Assembly: GCA_011947345.1 (NCBI GenBank)
Contig: JAAVTG010000621.1
Coordinates: 124,001-188,000 of the forward strand
Direction of reading: 5' to 3'
Source of the DNA: Phytophthora quininea
Taxonomy: Eukaryota; Oomycota; Peronosporomycetes; Peronosporales; Peronosporaceae
DNA: 64,000 bases
The position numbers and the translations under genes were made by a program. Each line of letters begins with the position of its first letter. Position 1 is the first letter of the stretch. A model generated the notes under the pieces. It searched no databases, was not told the DNA's origin, and saw nothing but the letters and a program-made list of their open reading frames with translations. Shown here piece after piece: positions 53,601-64,000 of this stretch.

Positions 53601-56428
53601 TTACTGTCGATGCGATGTCTGCTGATGGTAAAATTCCTCCAGCTTTGCAAGGATGTCCATCGTATTCTGCTTCAGAAGCTTCCGCATAGCCATCACAATC
53701 TCTTTACCAGTAAATTCCGTGTCTTCATCGAAGGCATCCTGGAAGTGGAAGTAAATGTCGTTCATAAACTCCTTGAAGAGCTCACTTAGTGCCGCGTACT
53801 CTTGGTCGTTTTTCGCTGCCAGTAGTTGAGTCATTTCCTTCTCCTTTGAAGCTAGTAGCTCTTCCAAATGTTGCACTTGTGAGTGCGAACCTTCTGTTTG
53901 CTGCTTCAATGCCATCGATTCGCTTTCTAGCTGTTGAACTCGGTTCACCAGCTCCTGTACACGCGAATTCTGAGCAGCCTGCGACTTGGCTGACTCGTCT
54001 TGAAGCTCTACCTGCTGGTTTTGCGCCTGACTCAATCGTTTAGCCATCACTTCTCGCTCTACATCCCACTGCTTCTTTGAGCTGTCAGTTCTACAACCTG
54101 TGCCTCCAGGGCAGCCTTTTCCGTCGCCATTCTCTCCATGGAATCTTTCGATCCTTGGCGCACCTCGTCTTTGACCTGTTGCTGTAATTGCTCTAATTGT
54201 TTGTGCGTCTCTTCTTGCAGTCTCGCTTTCTCTTTAGCAAGTTGCTCGTCTTTAGCTGCGAGTTCCGCCCGAAGCTTAAAGTTCTCTTCTTGGTAAACCA
54301 TCATTTGCTCCTGCGTGTGGCTTAACTGTTGCTGAACGCCTCGAAGTTCCATGCGAAACTTCTCTTGCTGCAAGTAGTTACCATTCTGTAACTTGTCTAG
54401 CAGTGTTCGATTCTCCACCTGAAGTGACTCTTGCTGACTCTGGAGATCCTCCATGTTCGACTCGAGCTCTCCGTTCGCTTCTTGCAGACGAGCGTTAATA
54501 TCTTGAAGCTCATCGCGCTGGGCTAGAGCTTTCTCAAGATTTTTTAGCAGCATCGAAGATGACGACGACGAGGATGATGTGGACGATGAAAATGAAGCAC
54601 CGCCTGCATATTTTCCAGAGTTTGCAACAAATTTACCCGCTTTCATCGAGTTTTGCAGGTTAAGCAGGCGATCCATTTTGGACTGCAAGTCCTGTAATGT
54701 CGACTCGATCGACGTCGATGACCGCTGAAGACGAATGATGCCGTTTTCGACATCCGCCGACGATCCTAGTGTTGCTCCATTAGTTGATGAATAGGATGAG
54801 AACGTTCGGCTGTTGTACGGCATTAAAGACGATGCATACGGACTTGGGGCGGGCGGAATGGCAGGAGGTGGCTGGGAAGGAAGAGCAAACGCCGACGGTG
54901 TAAAGGAATCCAACTTGGGTGGGGTCCATCCACTACTGGTAGTAGAAGTTCCGTACGCCGATGACGTTCCAATGGACGGTGCGTTTGAGCCCATCAGCGC
55001 AAACGATGACGGCGTAAACGAAGACACCAACTTACCTTGACCGGGTTTGTGCTCACTTGCACTGGCAGATTTACTGCCAACACCATTCTTCGAGGTAGTC
55101 GGCACTACTTCATTTGATCCAACATCGTCGGACTGCAGTTTGCGCTTGTTTTCTTCCAGCTCTGCACGTAATCGTGCCAAGTCAGACTGTTCCTTCATTA
55201 GCCGCTCCAAATCGCTCGACATTGCTGGCAGTTGTGCATGCTTCCCCATGTTTTCATCCGTTTTTATAGTCGAGTTCTTCAGCGGTTCAATTACCTTCGC
55301 CGCCAAGGATGTCGCGGACGTAGTAGAAGCTGGTTCGAGCGCGTGGTTTTCGACTTGCTCGACTGCCGAAGATCGGAGAGAGCCCCGTCGTTCACCTGGG
55401 AGTTGCAGACCTGCCAACAGTACTGGCACATATCCTGCTGGAGCGTCATCCGTCTGGCCAAGAGAAGACATCCTACGAAGTGAGGTATCTACTTCGCCGT
55501 TCGGCTCTATCGACGACCGACTCTCTAGCTTGGTTTTCACACTCGCAATGAGTCCAGACCCCTGGCTACCCATCTTAGACAAACTGGCCATGCGCTTGAC
55601 CAGTTCGTCACGACCATCCTGATCCTGGCCCTCACCTTCTGCTGCCTGTGCACCTTCCGTTTCAATCGGAGCCGCACTCTCGTGTTTGCTCGCCCTCTTG
55701 TCCTTTTTCACCTTCACCAGCTCCATCTCTGCAATGACCCACTCCTGGGTCTGTGGGAACGCGACTGTCACGACTCTCTTGCTCATCTTGGGCATGCTCA
55801 CAAGCGCTTCTGTAGCCAACACCTTAAGAAAAGGGTCTTCTTCTCCACTCTCTTCTAGCAGTTTGATCCTTTTGACCTCTCCCTCTTTCGTCTCCTCATG
55901 CACCTGCTGCTTCATAATCTCCAATGGGTTCTCCGTAAAGAACTCTGCTCTGCTCTGTTTGTTTCCCTGCCATTTCTTGAGCGTGACACCCGCCACGTCG
56001 CCGAAGGTCAGTGGGGCGTCGTCTTTGCCCAATGTCAACTGGTCTACCAGCACTAGTGGCTTGGTTCTGCTTTGGTCGAAGGCCTTGCTGCTGTGAAGTA
56101 ACACTTGGGACTTGGTGTAGGCCACTGCAGCTAGGAAGCTCTCGCTACTGGTCGCGTCCTTGAAGCGCATGGCGTAGTTCTGCTGCGTCTGGCGGTCGTA
56201 GAAGTTGACGTAGTCATTCTGCTGCGGCACGAAGCGCACGCTGGGCGTCACGGGCAGCTGGAGCTGCGGCTTCTTGTTTGTGTCGTACAGTAGGAGGGAG
56301 AAGGCGCCCTCGTCGCTCAACAGCACGCAGCCCAGCACCGAGTCCGTCTGCTGCGTGTACGAGCCTTGCTCCGCGTTGTACAGGAACAGGTAGAGCGACC
56401 AGGACTGGAGAAGCACGCCATCCGCCAT
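53601..56428 (-). CDS. FKBP15/WAFL-like WH1 and coiled-coil protein
   Basis: An N-terminal WH1/PH-like domain (residues ~5-115: LFLYNAEQGSYTQQTDSVLGCVLLSDEGAFSLLLYD, FYDRQTQQNYAMRFKD) is followed by a disordered Ser/Pro-rich middle. A long coiled coil runs from ~600, and a conserved C-terminal helical end (FKEFMNDIYFHFQDAFDEDTEFTGKEIVMAMRKLLKQ) matches the FKBP15 C-terminus. FKBP15 links endosomes to actin. The FKBP prolyl-isomerase domain of animal FKBP15 is not evident: the segment with LTFGDVAGVTLKKWQGN is too short and degenerate. Reading frames 54059-56428 and 53601-54050 join across a one-base loss near 54085 (CAAAGAAGC). ADSS, the kinase and this gene form a dense minus-strand run. Confidence 0.75.
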
Positions 56429-57530
56429 GGTCGTTAGTCGAGTGCGGAATCGGAAGAGTGATTGCGGGGAGTTGAAGACCAGATCGGATTTGAAGGGGAA
56501 AACATATTTTTAAATAAATTTAGATAAATATTCTTTTTTAAGTGGGCATGATAAATTAGAGACACCCATGCTGACCAACACTGCCGGCTGGGCAAAGATC
56601 GACAGGATAAAAACTGACTGGGCATGGTCATCCGGTATGTGCCAAGGACAGACATTGATTTGCCCCCATCGAAAGTCGTTGGATTCGTTTGTCATACGGT
56701 CAGCTCCGTCAGCACCCAAGGATTACGAAGTACTTAATGCTGCACCGCTTCGCGAGTTCAAGACATCTCTCGTAAGCTTCAGCTCTACATATCGCTTGGT
56801 TTGAAGGAGCTTAAAGAAGCTATTGAAAGGAACTCAAGATTGGGTAAGGTGGGGCTGTTTTGGTGCTTCAAGAACATTGTACGTATATATGATCGTCATA
56901 CGGGCAATTATTTTCACACGGTTGGTAAAAGGGGGCGGTTCTGTTTTTGCAGCAACGGAGATGACAGCGAGTTGCAGTATCTTGATTACGCTGGCCATTG
57001 ACTTGGATACAGTCTTCATTCGAATAGTAATGCTAGGCAAGAACACATCACTTCACGCATCACCACCGTCACTGTCCAATTAACCCGTGGACAGTGAAGG
57101 TGGTGAAGTGATGGTGCGCCGTGACGGCATGTTGCAAAGCCTTGATCGTCTTGTTCGTGACATGGATGCTTACTCACTCAGCGTTGGCACAGTAAGCGTC
57201 TCTCTTTTCAATTGGGCGATGTCGTCCGGTGTCTACTGGGTTTCAGAGATGCAGTCCAGCTGCGTCGAGCTTCGTCAACTCGGTGCTGCTACTGGCCAGG
57301 GGTAGCAGCCGATGGGCACCCAGAAGGCAGTCGCTAACTAACTAACTCAATCAATAACAGTTCTCTATTCTGCTTTGACTACATCCTAGACCGGTCGACA
57401 TCACTCAACTCGAACAGGGGATGACGCTAATAGGGGTGCCGTGCGTCGCCGGGCTTACGGGCTACGATACTGTGAGAGTTGATTACTTTGGCGCCTCTGA
57501 CGTGGAGCACGGACGCGGGCTTCGGTACCA
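56429..57530. other. Gene-poor region with a small inverted repeat
   Basis: Short plus-strand frames (56568-56804, 56801-57001, 57087-57305) have no recognised domain. They may be decayed transposon code. An inverted repeat at about 57058-57108 pairs CACCACCGTCACTGTCC with GGACAGTGAAGGTGGTG around an ~11-nt loop. Confidence 0.4.
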
Positions 57531-57910
57531 CTCACTCTAGTGCTGGTGCGGGCTCTGATACCGCCGGTTTTAATTGCCGCCACCTCTGTCGACAGTCGTC
57601 TACACCGTGAAAACCCAATAAACTCCTTGTCCTTATTGTTGTTCGTGTTCTTGCTTTCTCTGCTAATTGCAAACTAGCCTGCCTACCATATGCATGCACG
57701 GCGCGACCTTTACTTCCTTGCAATCTTCTTTCATCAGCCGTTTTGTTCACGGAGGGTCGTCGCCGTTGCCACCTGAGGGCCTCGGTTGCCAGCCCATTCC
57801 CCACCGTTATTAGTTACTGCGGAAGCTACCGACGCGAGGTCTTCACCTCTGTCCGGGTAGTCCTGTGCCGCTCAACCATCTGGCCTACCGGGACATACGT
57901 CGCCGCATGC
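57531..57910 (-). mobile_element. Possible Copia-type LTR with tRNA-iMet primer-binding site
   Basis: On the minus strand GGTATCAGAGC (about 57555-57566) matches 11 nt of the primer-binding site used by most Copia elements (TGGTATCAGAGC). The ~330 bp preceding it on that strand contain no gene and could be the LTR. LTR ends and internal genes are not identified, so this is a fragment at best. Confidence 0.35.
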
Positions 57911-59015
57911 TGCTCGTCGTAGTCGTAGTAACTCGCTCAAAATAATCACCAGTTGAAAAACCGCGCTTATCACTCCTTCAAACTTTAATTCAACGCTGCT
58001 GAAATCTTCACTCTACTAACAGGGAAAAGCAGCATTTTATCTGTTAACCAAATTGAACACGGGCTTGCAGGTCAGCGATTCGGCATCTGTTTTAACAGTT
58101 TTAGTTGTGCTACCAACTTTATTGAAGTCACTTCATAATGATAAACCTGCGTTCGAGTTTGTTTTGATAGTGAACTAAAAATGATACATACTACATATAT
58201 CGCAAGAATGGATTGTTGATGAAAACTTTTGTTTTGAAAACTAAAATCTTCGGCTTGCAAATTAGCTGATAATAATCCTATGTCAATAAATTGACATTTT
58301 TGTGAAAGAAGTGGTGGTAGTTGCATACTTGAATCATTCATGGTTGTTCAGTTATAGTATAACAAATATGGAAATGGCTCCGTTTTGTCTATAGCCAAAA
58401 TAAAAATACCATTCGATTACACTTCCTTACATGTTTTCTGTATTCTTGGGCTGCATGTGTCCTATCGAGTTATTAATTTATGTAGATATAACATGACAAA
58501 TCGTATGATGTAATTGCTCATTTTCGTTTTTCTGCTAGACGCTGTTTTGTCGGGCAACTTGTCAGCTGCATTTGAATAGATACCTTCGTTTAAATATTTA
58601 AGCCCACTTGAAAGCTCAAAACCTAGTCGCAAACAGGTAGTTCGGTTAAGAATATGGCTAGTTGTATCCCCAACTCAGCGGACTAAAATATACGTGAAGC
58701 CATTCACTTGAATAGTTGGCAATGAGCGGACGATCTCGTCGGTGCGGATTTACGATGCAACTTTATTTAATGTTAAAAACCCAATGCTTCGCGGTACCGA
58801 CCAAAGAAAGCATCTTTCAGGGTGCCACCAAACTGAACTACCCTAGCAGCAGCAAACAACTAACGCAGACAGTAAACATAACCGTTGGGGCAGCACCGAG
58901 CTAACATGCACGAATTCCAGAGCGAACACAACCCAAACCACACGCTACATTGGATTCAAAGCGAGAGTGAATGCGATTTTGGAAGAGCAGTATTTTGTTT
59001 TGTCGGGACCACAGA
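57911..59015. other. AT-rich intergenic DNA
   Basis: No supported gene. The base composition is markedly more AT-rich than in the gene-bearing parts, which fits a repeat-rich compartment. Confidence 0.4.
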
Positions 59016-59017
59016 TA

Positions 59018-60540
59018 CAGTGCTGGCGGCAGTTATACTGCCCCCAGTTTTCTGTGTATTTATACCAATAGGTTGTTCTATACCAAGCTGTTTAGACCAA
59101 TCGAAAGCCCACATCAAAACGAATCGAATGGAGGTAGAAATATTCAATTTCATTGGGTTAGTGCTGAGTTATGCTAAAAACTATCAACTTCAGCTTTAAC
59201 ATGTCTGGCGATGGCTATACTGCCACTTGGCTTTATTGGTATTAGCTCCAAGAAACTCTAGTACGGACACGCATCTCTTAGGCATAGAATTTAAAAGCTT
59301 CGTCATGAAGTCCAGCGTGACATCCTCTCAGCATTTCTTGATTGTTGAAATTAGAGAAGCACGAGACTGGAACTGGTGTCCATCGGCGTAGACAGCACGC
59401 GCTAGAGCTCCCCACATGTTCTCAATGGGGTTGAGTTCTGGGGGCTTTGCTGGCCACTATATCGTCGTCATGTTTTCCTCTTCGAGGAAGGCCTTGGTAG
59501 CCCTGGAAGAATGAATTGAGGCATTGTCTTGTTGGAAAATACGGTCTCGACCATACATTCGATCAATGTAGGGCAGCAGATGCTCAAACAAGGTATAGAT
59601 GTAGCGTCCACGGTCCTGTGTGCCCTCCAAAATCACCAACTCGCTCTTCCCCTGCTCACAAAAAGCTCCCCACACCATCACAGTTCCACCTCCGTTTTGA
59701 CGGCGGGAGGATCTCTGTGGTTCTAACCGTAGATCAAACCAGTAGAACTGGAGGCCACCAGGGCCATCCAGATTGAACTTTTTCGTCCGATAAGACGACA
59801 TCGGACCACTTTTCAGCATCCCACGTCACCTTTTCTCGAGCCCACACGAGGTACCCCTCCTTGTACTTCTGGGTCAGCACGGGCGACGCCACGCGCTTCT
59901 CGTACTTGAAGCTGGGGTTGGCTTGAAGAATCTCAAGAATTCTGCGTTTACTAATAGGGAGCTTTAGCTGTTTTTAAAGCTTGGCAGAGCTTAATTTCCC
60001 ACGAGAGGCTTCTCGAAGCAGCCACCGCTCGGCCGTAGGTGTCAGTTTCTTCGCTGGCTCCGGCCTTTTGATGATATTGTAGGCCGTCGGGTCGGCGAGG
60101 AATGCGGGCACTATCGGCGTCGAGCGCTTGACAGCATTAGCAATGGATCGTTCGCTTAAACGTTGCTTCTGTAGAGCAATTATTGCCCTCTTTTGCTTCT
60201 CAGTCAATGCCGGTCCTCTTGGCATTGAGAATGGCGCCAACGCTAACCACAGCGCATGTATAGAAACGCTAGAATTCAGGCCACAACATACTTCAGTTTG
60301 GGGGCAGCAACACGGCGTTTACATTTGAAAAAGCGAGGTGGCAGTATAGCTACCGCCACCCGCTCGACGAGGCCACACACAGTGTTGGCTGCCTTGAAGG
60401 GGGCAGGTTGGAGGATGAAACGAAACGGGTACCCTTCGATTCGTTTTGGTCTGGGTTTTCGATTGGTCTAAACAGCTTGGTCTAGACCAGCTTACTGGTG
60501 GAAATACAGAGAAAATGGGGTATAACTGCCGCCAGCACTG
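59018..60540. mobile_element. Tc1/mariner element with IR/DR-type ends, 1.52 kb
   Basis: Ends CAGTGCTGGCGGCAGTTATAC and its complement lie at 59018 and 60540. Each is flanked by TA (59016-59017 and 60541-60542), the Tc1/mariner target. The inverted ends extend >100 bp (AGCTGTTTAGACCAATCGAAA is shared on both sides). A second, inner copy of the end motif (TCTGGCGATGGCTATACTGCC near 59204; mirrored near 60345-60365) gives the inverted-repeat/direct-repeat layout of Sleeping Beauty-like elements. Confidence 0.8.
59196..60225 (-). pseudogene. Tc1/mariner transposase, inactive
   Basis: The N-terminal helix-turn-helix region (MPRGPALTEKQKRAII...LSERSIANAVKRS) and the catalytic domain are recognisable. 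The first Asp is in a SDEKxFN motif broken by an A-run shift near 59790, the second in FQQDNASIHSS, and the Glu in ELNPIENMWG. There are 34 residues between the last two (DD34E). Stops are present (after ASRGKLSSAKL near 59974, after EEENMTTI at 59457, and before EDVTLDF). GGGTVMVWGAF is the usual strand motif. The reading frame ends inside the inner terminal repeat. Confidence 0.8.
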
Positions 60541-60542
60541 TA

Positions 60543-61761
60543 GCACCCCAACAGATGGGTGCTTCACTCCATGACCCAGCACTGACGGAAGTTGTCACTG
60601 GAAATAAAATTGACGCTGAAAAACTGACTATAGATTACTGCATCAACTACGAAAGCGACGCGGATATTGCTTCTACGGAACGAGAAATTGGTTCGGAGAA
60701 ATGATATCAATGTCAAGTGGCGGCGGTATTTAGTGAGCAGAGAAGGACACAGTACAGAAGGTATTCCGCGATAACGATGAAGTTTAACTATGTAGACCTG
60801 CTTCTGAAATTGATAAGCGCATCCGCCGTTGTTTTTAAACCGTGGTAAATGAGTTCGTATAATGAACACATACGCGTTAGAAGCGCCGCCTTACTGCAAA
60901 CGCGTTGGTGCACCGTTGTGGACTTAACAATCTAAAGAGGAAATCATTGAAGGGTGAAGCTGTCCGACTGATACTGCTCTTTACTGGCGTTGTACACATC
61001 TCCCAAATATCCCACGACAATAATCCATATCCAAACAGTCCAAATGCTGCTAACACTGAAAGTGCCATTTGATGACCGTAGTGTGCGATAATGTTGACCA
61101 GGATGATAGCATTGTGGTGTGTAAATCCACTACCAGTGATGCTGGGGAGCCAAAAGATGAAAACTTTCGTTGTGGCAGTCAACCAGAGAGATGCATCGAG
61201 TCCACCACAAGCGGAATTTACACATAGTTTGATGAGGACTACCCGAGCATCCGTCGTCGCTGATGACGAACCCCAAAATATTATCCATAACGAAAGGTAA
61301 TGGCTTGTGCATATCAGAGGCCAAAACAAATACATGATATTGCAATCCACCTTGCAGTACTCGTGCTCGGGGCGACATTCAACGTTAACCCTTTCTAAGG
61401 CAGATGTATGATATTGCTGAAAAGCTTATGATTTGTCCGCGAAGCACAAGCTTTTATGGTAAAATCAACTGATTTCAGATGCCCGTCTTCAAACAAGGGC
61501 ATGAATGTTGCAGCTTGGGGGAGGGGTAAACTTCATTAATCGATCGAGCCAAAAAATGATATACGGGGAGTCCGTATCCAATTGAGAACTGAAGCCAAAT
61601 CAATTTGCGCTAATACGTATAAACTAAACCATGATCTTAGGTTGCCCATACCATCTGCCGTTAACAAGGAAATCATCGTCGTCTTCTACAAATTCATATA
61701 GGTTATCTTGTTATAGCGGCAAATTATTAACACTGATAAGACTATAATGTTCTGCAAAATC
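60543..61761. other. Intergenic; possible relic of a membrane protein
   Basis: A minus frame at 60877-61350 (157 codons) is hydrophobic with four or five potential membrane spans (YLFWPLICTSHYLSLWIIFW, MALSVLAAFGLFGYGLLSW). No family is recognised and it has no support beyond openness. It may be a fragment of a larger decayed gene. Confidence 0.3.
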
Positions 61762-62395
61762 CATGGCGGCGACAACGGCCAGTGTGTCCATCGAGTGGGT
61801 CTCAGTCCTTCCGAGGCGATCGACATTCGTCAACACCCCGATTTGAGCGGTGCCGTCATGGGCACATGGCAATGAGTATTTGTTGGATATGATTTCGCCT
61901 GTTGTGCTGGGGATCAAGACTCATGTTGTGCTGGGATGGTATACCTCATTACGTATCCTATTTGCACGTTGTTAGCATGAAGACTGAGTCTGCGTGCAGT
62001 CGGTGAATTGCATTTCTCCACTTTGTCTGCTGGAAAGGTGTTGTTGTTGATTTGGCTTCCAGCTTTCAGCAAGAGCCTGAATTGCACCTCATTGCGTGCA
62101 CTATATGAACAACAAGCAAACCATTTTGAACGACCATTAATTTCCGGCGACGACGAAGACATTCGACGACTTCCCAGCAGTCTGCTGGTACTTACAAGAA
62201 TGACAAGATCCTGGTAGAATTTTTAAACAATCCTGTAAACTAATGCATTTCAGTTCGTTTCAATCTTTGAAGTGCTTCAGCAACGATGTTCACGTCCTGA
62301 CCACATTCGTGCTGCCCTGCGTCTTATTCATCTTGTCGACTACAAAAATACTCAAAACCACCATCGGAAACTCGTGCTCGGCACCCGGTGCATCT

Positions 62396-62410
62396 CTCAC
62401 TTTGCAATTC
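62396..62410 (+). promoter_or_regulatory. Oomycete initiator-like motif of the 62467 gene
   Basis: CTCACTTTGCAATTC, 57-71 nt upstream of ATG 62467. It resembles the oomycete Inr plus flanking FPR element. Confidence 0.55.
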
Positions 62411-62466
62411 GCCAACAACCAAACCAGCACCACCAACAAGCTGTCAAGAACCGTCACTCTTTGAGA

Positions 62467-63670
62467 ATGACCAAGGCAACCAAGGCAAACAACTCTAGCG
62501 CTCCTGTGAAGGCTGCCACCCCGTCAAAACACCCAACACCAAAACCACCACCACCGCAACAAAGACCGCCACCAAGGCTGCCACGACCGCGCCTAAGACC
62601 AAGTCCTTCGTCCTGACCGACGTGACCGTGGCCAGCGTGCAACAAGCCCGTCAGCTCCGTAAGAGTGACCCCGACCGGTTCACCAAGTTCCGCAACTACT
62701 TCGTCGTGTCGGACGCCACCACCGCTGCCCAGCTCAACAACACCAAGAACCTCAACCCGGAGGTGCTCACTTGCATTCAGGAGATCCAACTGAACCAGCA
62801 GGATGCCATGGCTCTAATCACCGTGTCGGCTGCGATCGCCAAGTACGGCGAGCAGGAATTGGTCCGCAGAGATACCCTCGGCGAGATGGATAACGTGGTC
62901 GGCTCGCGCTTCGGCACGAATGGACTTCGTGCCAAGATGCAGATGCAGCACTCAGTCGGTGCGAGCTTCGTGCTGCGGATGGCGTTGGGTCTGGCACCGG
63001 AAAAGCGTGCGGGGTGCCAGCGACTCCAGGATATTGTGGCCGTGGACAGCAACTCGCGTCTGGTGGTGACGCTGTCCAACAAGGGTTTGAAGCCCGTCAC
63101 CACCACCGGTGGCAAGGTGACAGACAAGGTTTCTCGTGACCGTCTTCTGCGCATCGCGAAGCAAGCCCAGTCGACCAAGTTCCAGGACGCCATGCTGCAG
63201 GTGGGCGGCCAGTACATCTACGACGCGATCCGCACGCTGGTGAAGAAGACCGATGCGTCGGTCTGGGATGCCAGCAAGGACAAGTCGGCTCTGCAGACCA
63301 AGAACATCCGTCCTCGTTCAAACAGTGGCAACACCAAGATGGACTCACCGCGCAAACAGCTGCAGTCGGTGAAGAAAGTTGGCACACCGAGCAAGCAGGA
63401 AGTGAAGAAGCACCTCCCGGTCGAGGTGAAGACGTCGGTGGTGGCTCCTCCTCCGGCCCCCACCACCGTCAAGAACTCGTCGCCCGTGAAGAATGCTGAT
63501 CCGGTGAAAATGCGTTGACCGCGAAGAACACCACTCCAGTCAAGAATGTTTCTCCGGTGAAAGGTGCGACGACACCCGTGAAGCAGCCCCGGTCGACTGC
63601 GGTGGTGAAGGGAACGCCGTCGATTACGACGGGAAGCCGCAAGAACGGATCCAAGGGCACCGCCCTTTAG
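62467..63670 (+). CDS. Family F long member (N-type 2, C-type 2), frameshifted leader and tail
   Basis: ATG 62467 opens MTKATKANNSSAPVKAATPSK, as in the 40562 gene, and shares its A-run shift near 62528. The body is open from 62622 to 63518: VASVQQARQLRKSDPDRFTKF, SAAIAKYGEQELV, LRMALGLAPEKRAG and QYIYDAIRTLVKKTDAS. The tail stops at KNADPVKMR through the same one-base loss seen at 8739 and 16695. Homologous tail code resumes out of frame to TAG 63668-63670, ending GSRKNGSKGTAL. This ending is shared with the split copy but differs from 8739 and 39361. Function unknown. Confidence 0.68.
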
Positions 63671-64000
63671 GTCGACGGCTTCGGGGCTGGAGAAGTAGAA
63701 TTGAATTGTAATCGAATAACATTTGAATTTCTTCTTGCATGGTTTGTATCTTTCATCCATTCACTGCAGCCTTCTTGTCGGTAGGCGGACGTGGCATTGT
63801 TTTGCCTCCTGATCGCTCGCCTTGGTCGAGTGAATGTCATCCGATTCTCAGCTATGATGTTTGGGATGCACTGATGGATCTAGACCACCACTTTGACAAA
63901 CATACCATGTCGACCAAAAATCAACTGCTTGCTTGACTGGCACAATTTGATTCGATTGCCTCGACGATTTTGATGAATCCCAACGCAATACTTTTATCAA
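63671..64000. other. Right edge, no supported gene
   Basis: A 65-codon plus frame at 63739-63936 is not recognisable. It could be part of a gene continuing beyond the window or chance. Confidence 0.3.

Larger units (their letters stand above)
61762..63670. repeat. Inverted duplication, right arm
   Basis: Reverse-complement counterpart of 39361-41273. It retains two hairpins of the array: GCACCTCATTGCGTGC near 62089 and ATACCTCATTACGTAT near 61942 (plus strand). Confidence 0.8.

Noticed and set aside
61130..61378. Second minus frame overlapping the hydrophobic frame at 60877-61350
   Set aside because: Overlaps in another phase and neither has homology. Listed only as a possible relic.

Overview
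The window looks like nuclear DNA of a plant-pathogenic oomycete, most likely Phytophthora or a close relative. The evidence is a secreted RXLR-type effector gene, compact genes with few short GT-AG introns, initiator motifs of the oomycete type (CTCACTTTGCAATTC) just upstream of start codons, and piggyBac, Tc1/mariner and LTR-type elements. The housekeeping genes are clearly eukaryotic: DNA polymerase delta subunit 2, PIG-N, PP2C, acylaminoacyl peptidase, organellar-type IleRS, adenylosuccinate synthetase, tubulin cofactor A and an FKBP15-like protein.

Layout. 1-8.4 kb: two members of an unrecognised, apparently lineage-specific gene family (called family F here), POLD2, two unknown genes, a third F member and a small CDC25/rhodanese phosphatase. 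8.7-16 kb: an F gene, a POT peptide transporter and a tandem pair of TauD-type dioxygenases. 16.3-32.6 kb: a rearranged zone. One F gene appears to have been split by a 10.75 kb insert carrying PIG-N, PP2C, a retroelement relic and the RXLR gene. The insert begins and ends with the same ~2.98 kb segment. The same F gene also carries two 353-bp TG...CA elements, and one of these holds a 3.85 kb piggyBac transposon. 32.9-39 kb: acylaminoacyl peptidase and a tandem pair of acyltransferase-3 membrane proteins. 39.4-42.4 kb: another F gene and, upstream of it, an array of about 14 small hairpins with a constant 8-nt loop and covarying arms. 42.4-56.4 kb: a dense housekeeping block (Lys-rich KEN-box protein, IleRS, PH-domain protein, adenylosuccinate synthetase, TBCA, protein kinase, FKBP15-like). 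56.4-62 kb: gene-poor, with an LTR-like fragment and a dead Tc1/mariner element. 62-63.7 kb: the last F gene, an inverted duplicate of the 39-41 kb locus including the first two hairpins.

Many conserved genes carry single-base frameshifts, nearly all in mononucleotide runs. Most are probably assembly indels rather than real lesions, so pseudogene calls are made cautiously. The most unusual items are the covarying hairpin array, the circular-permutation structure of the 10.75 kb insert, and the mosaic F family with its Ser/Thr-Pro-Val-Lys tails.
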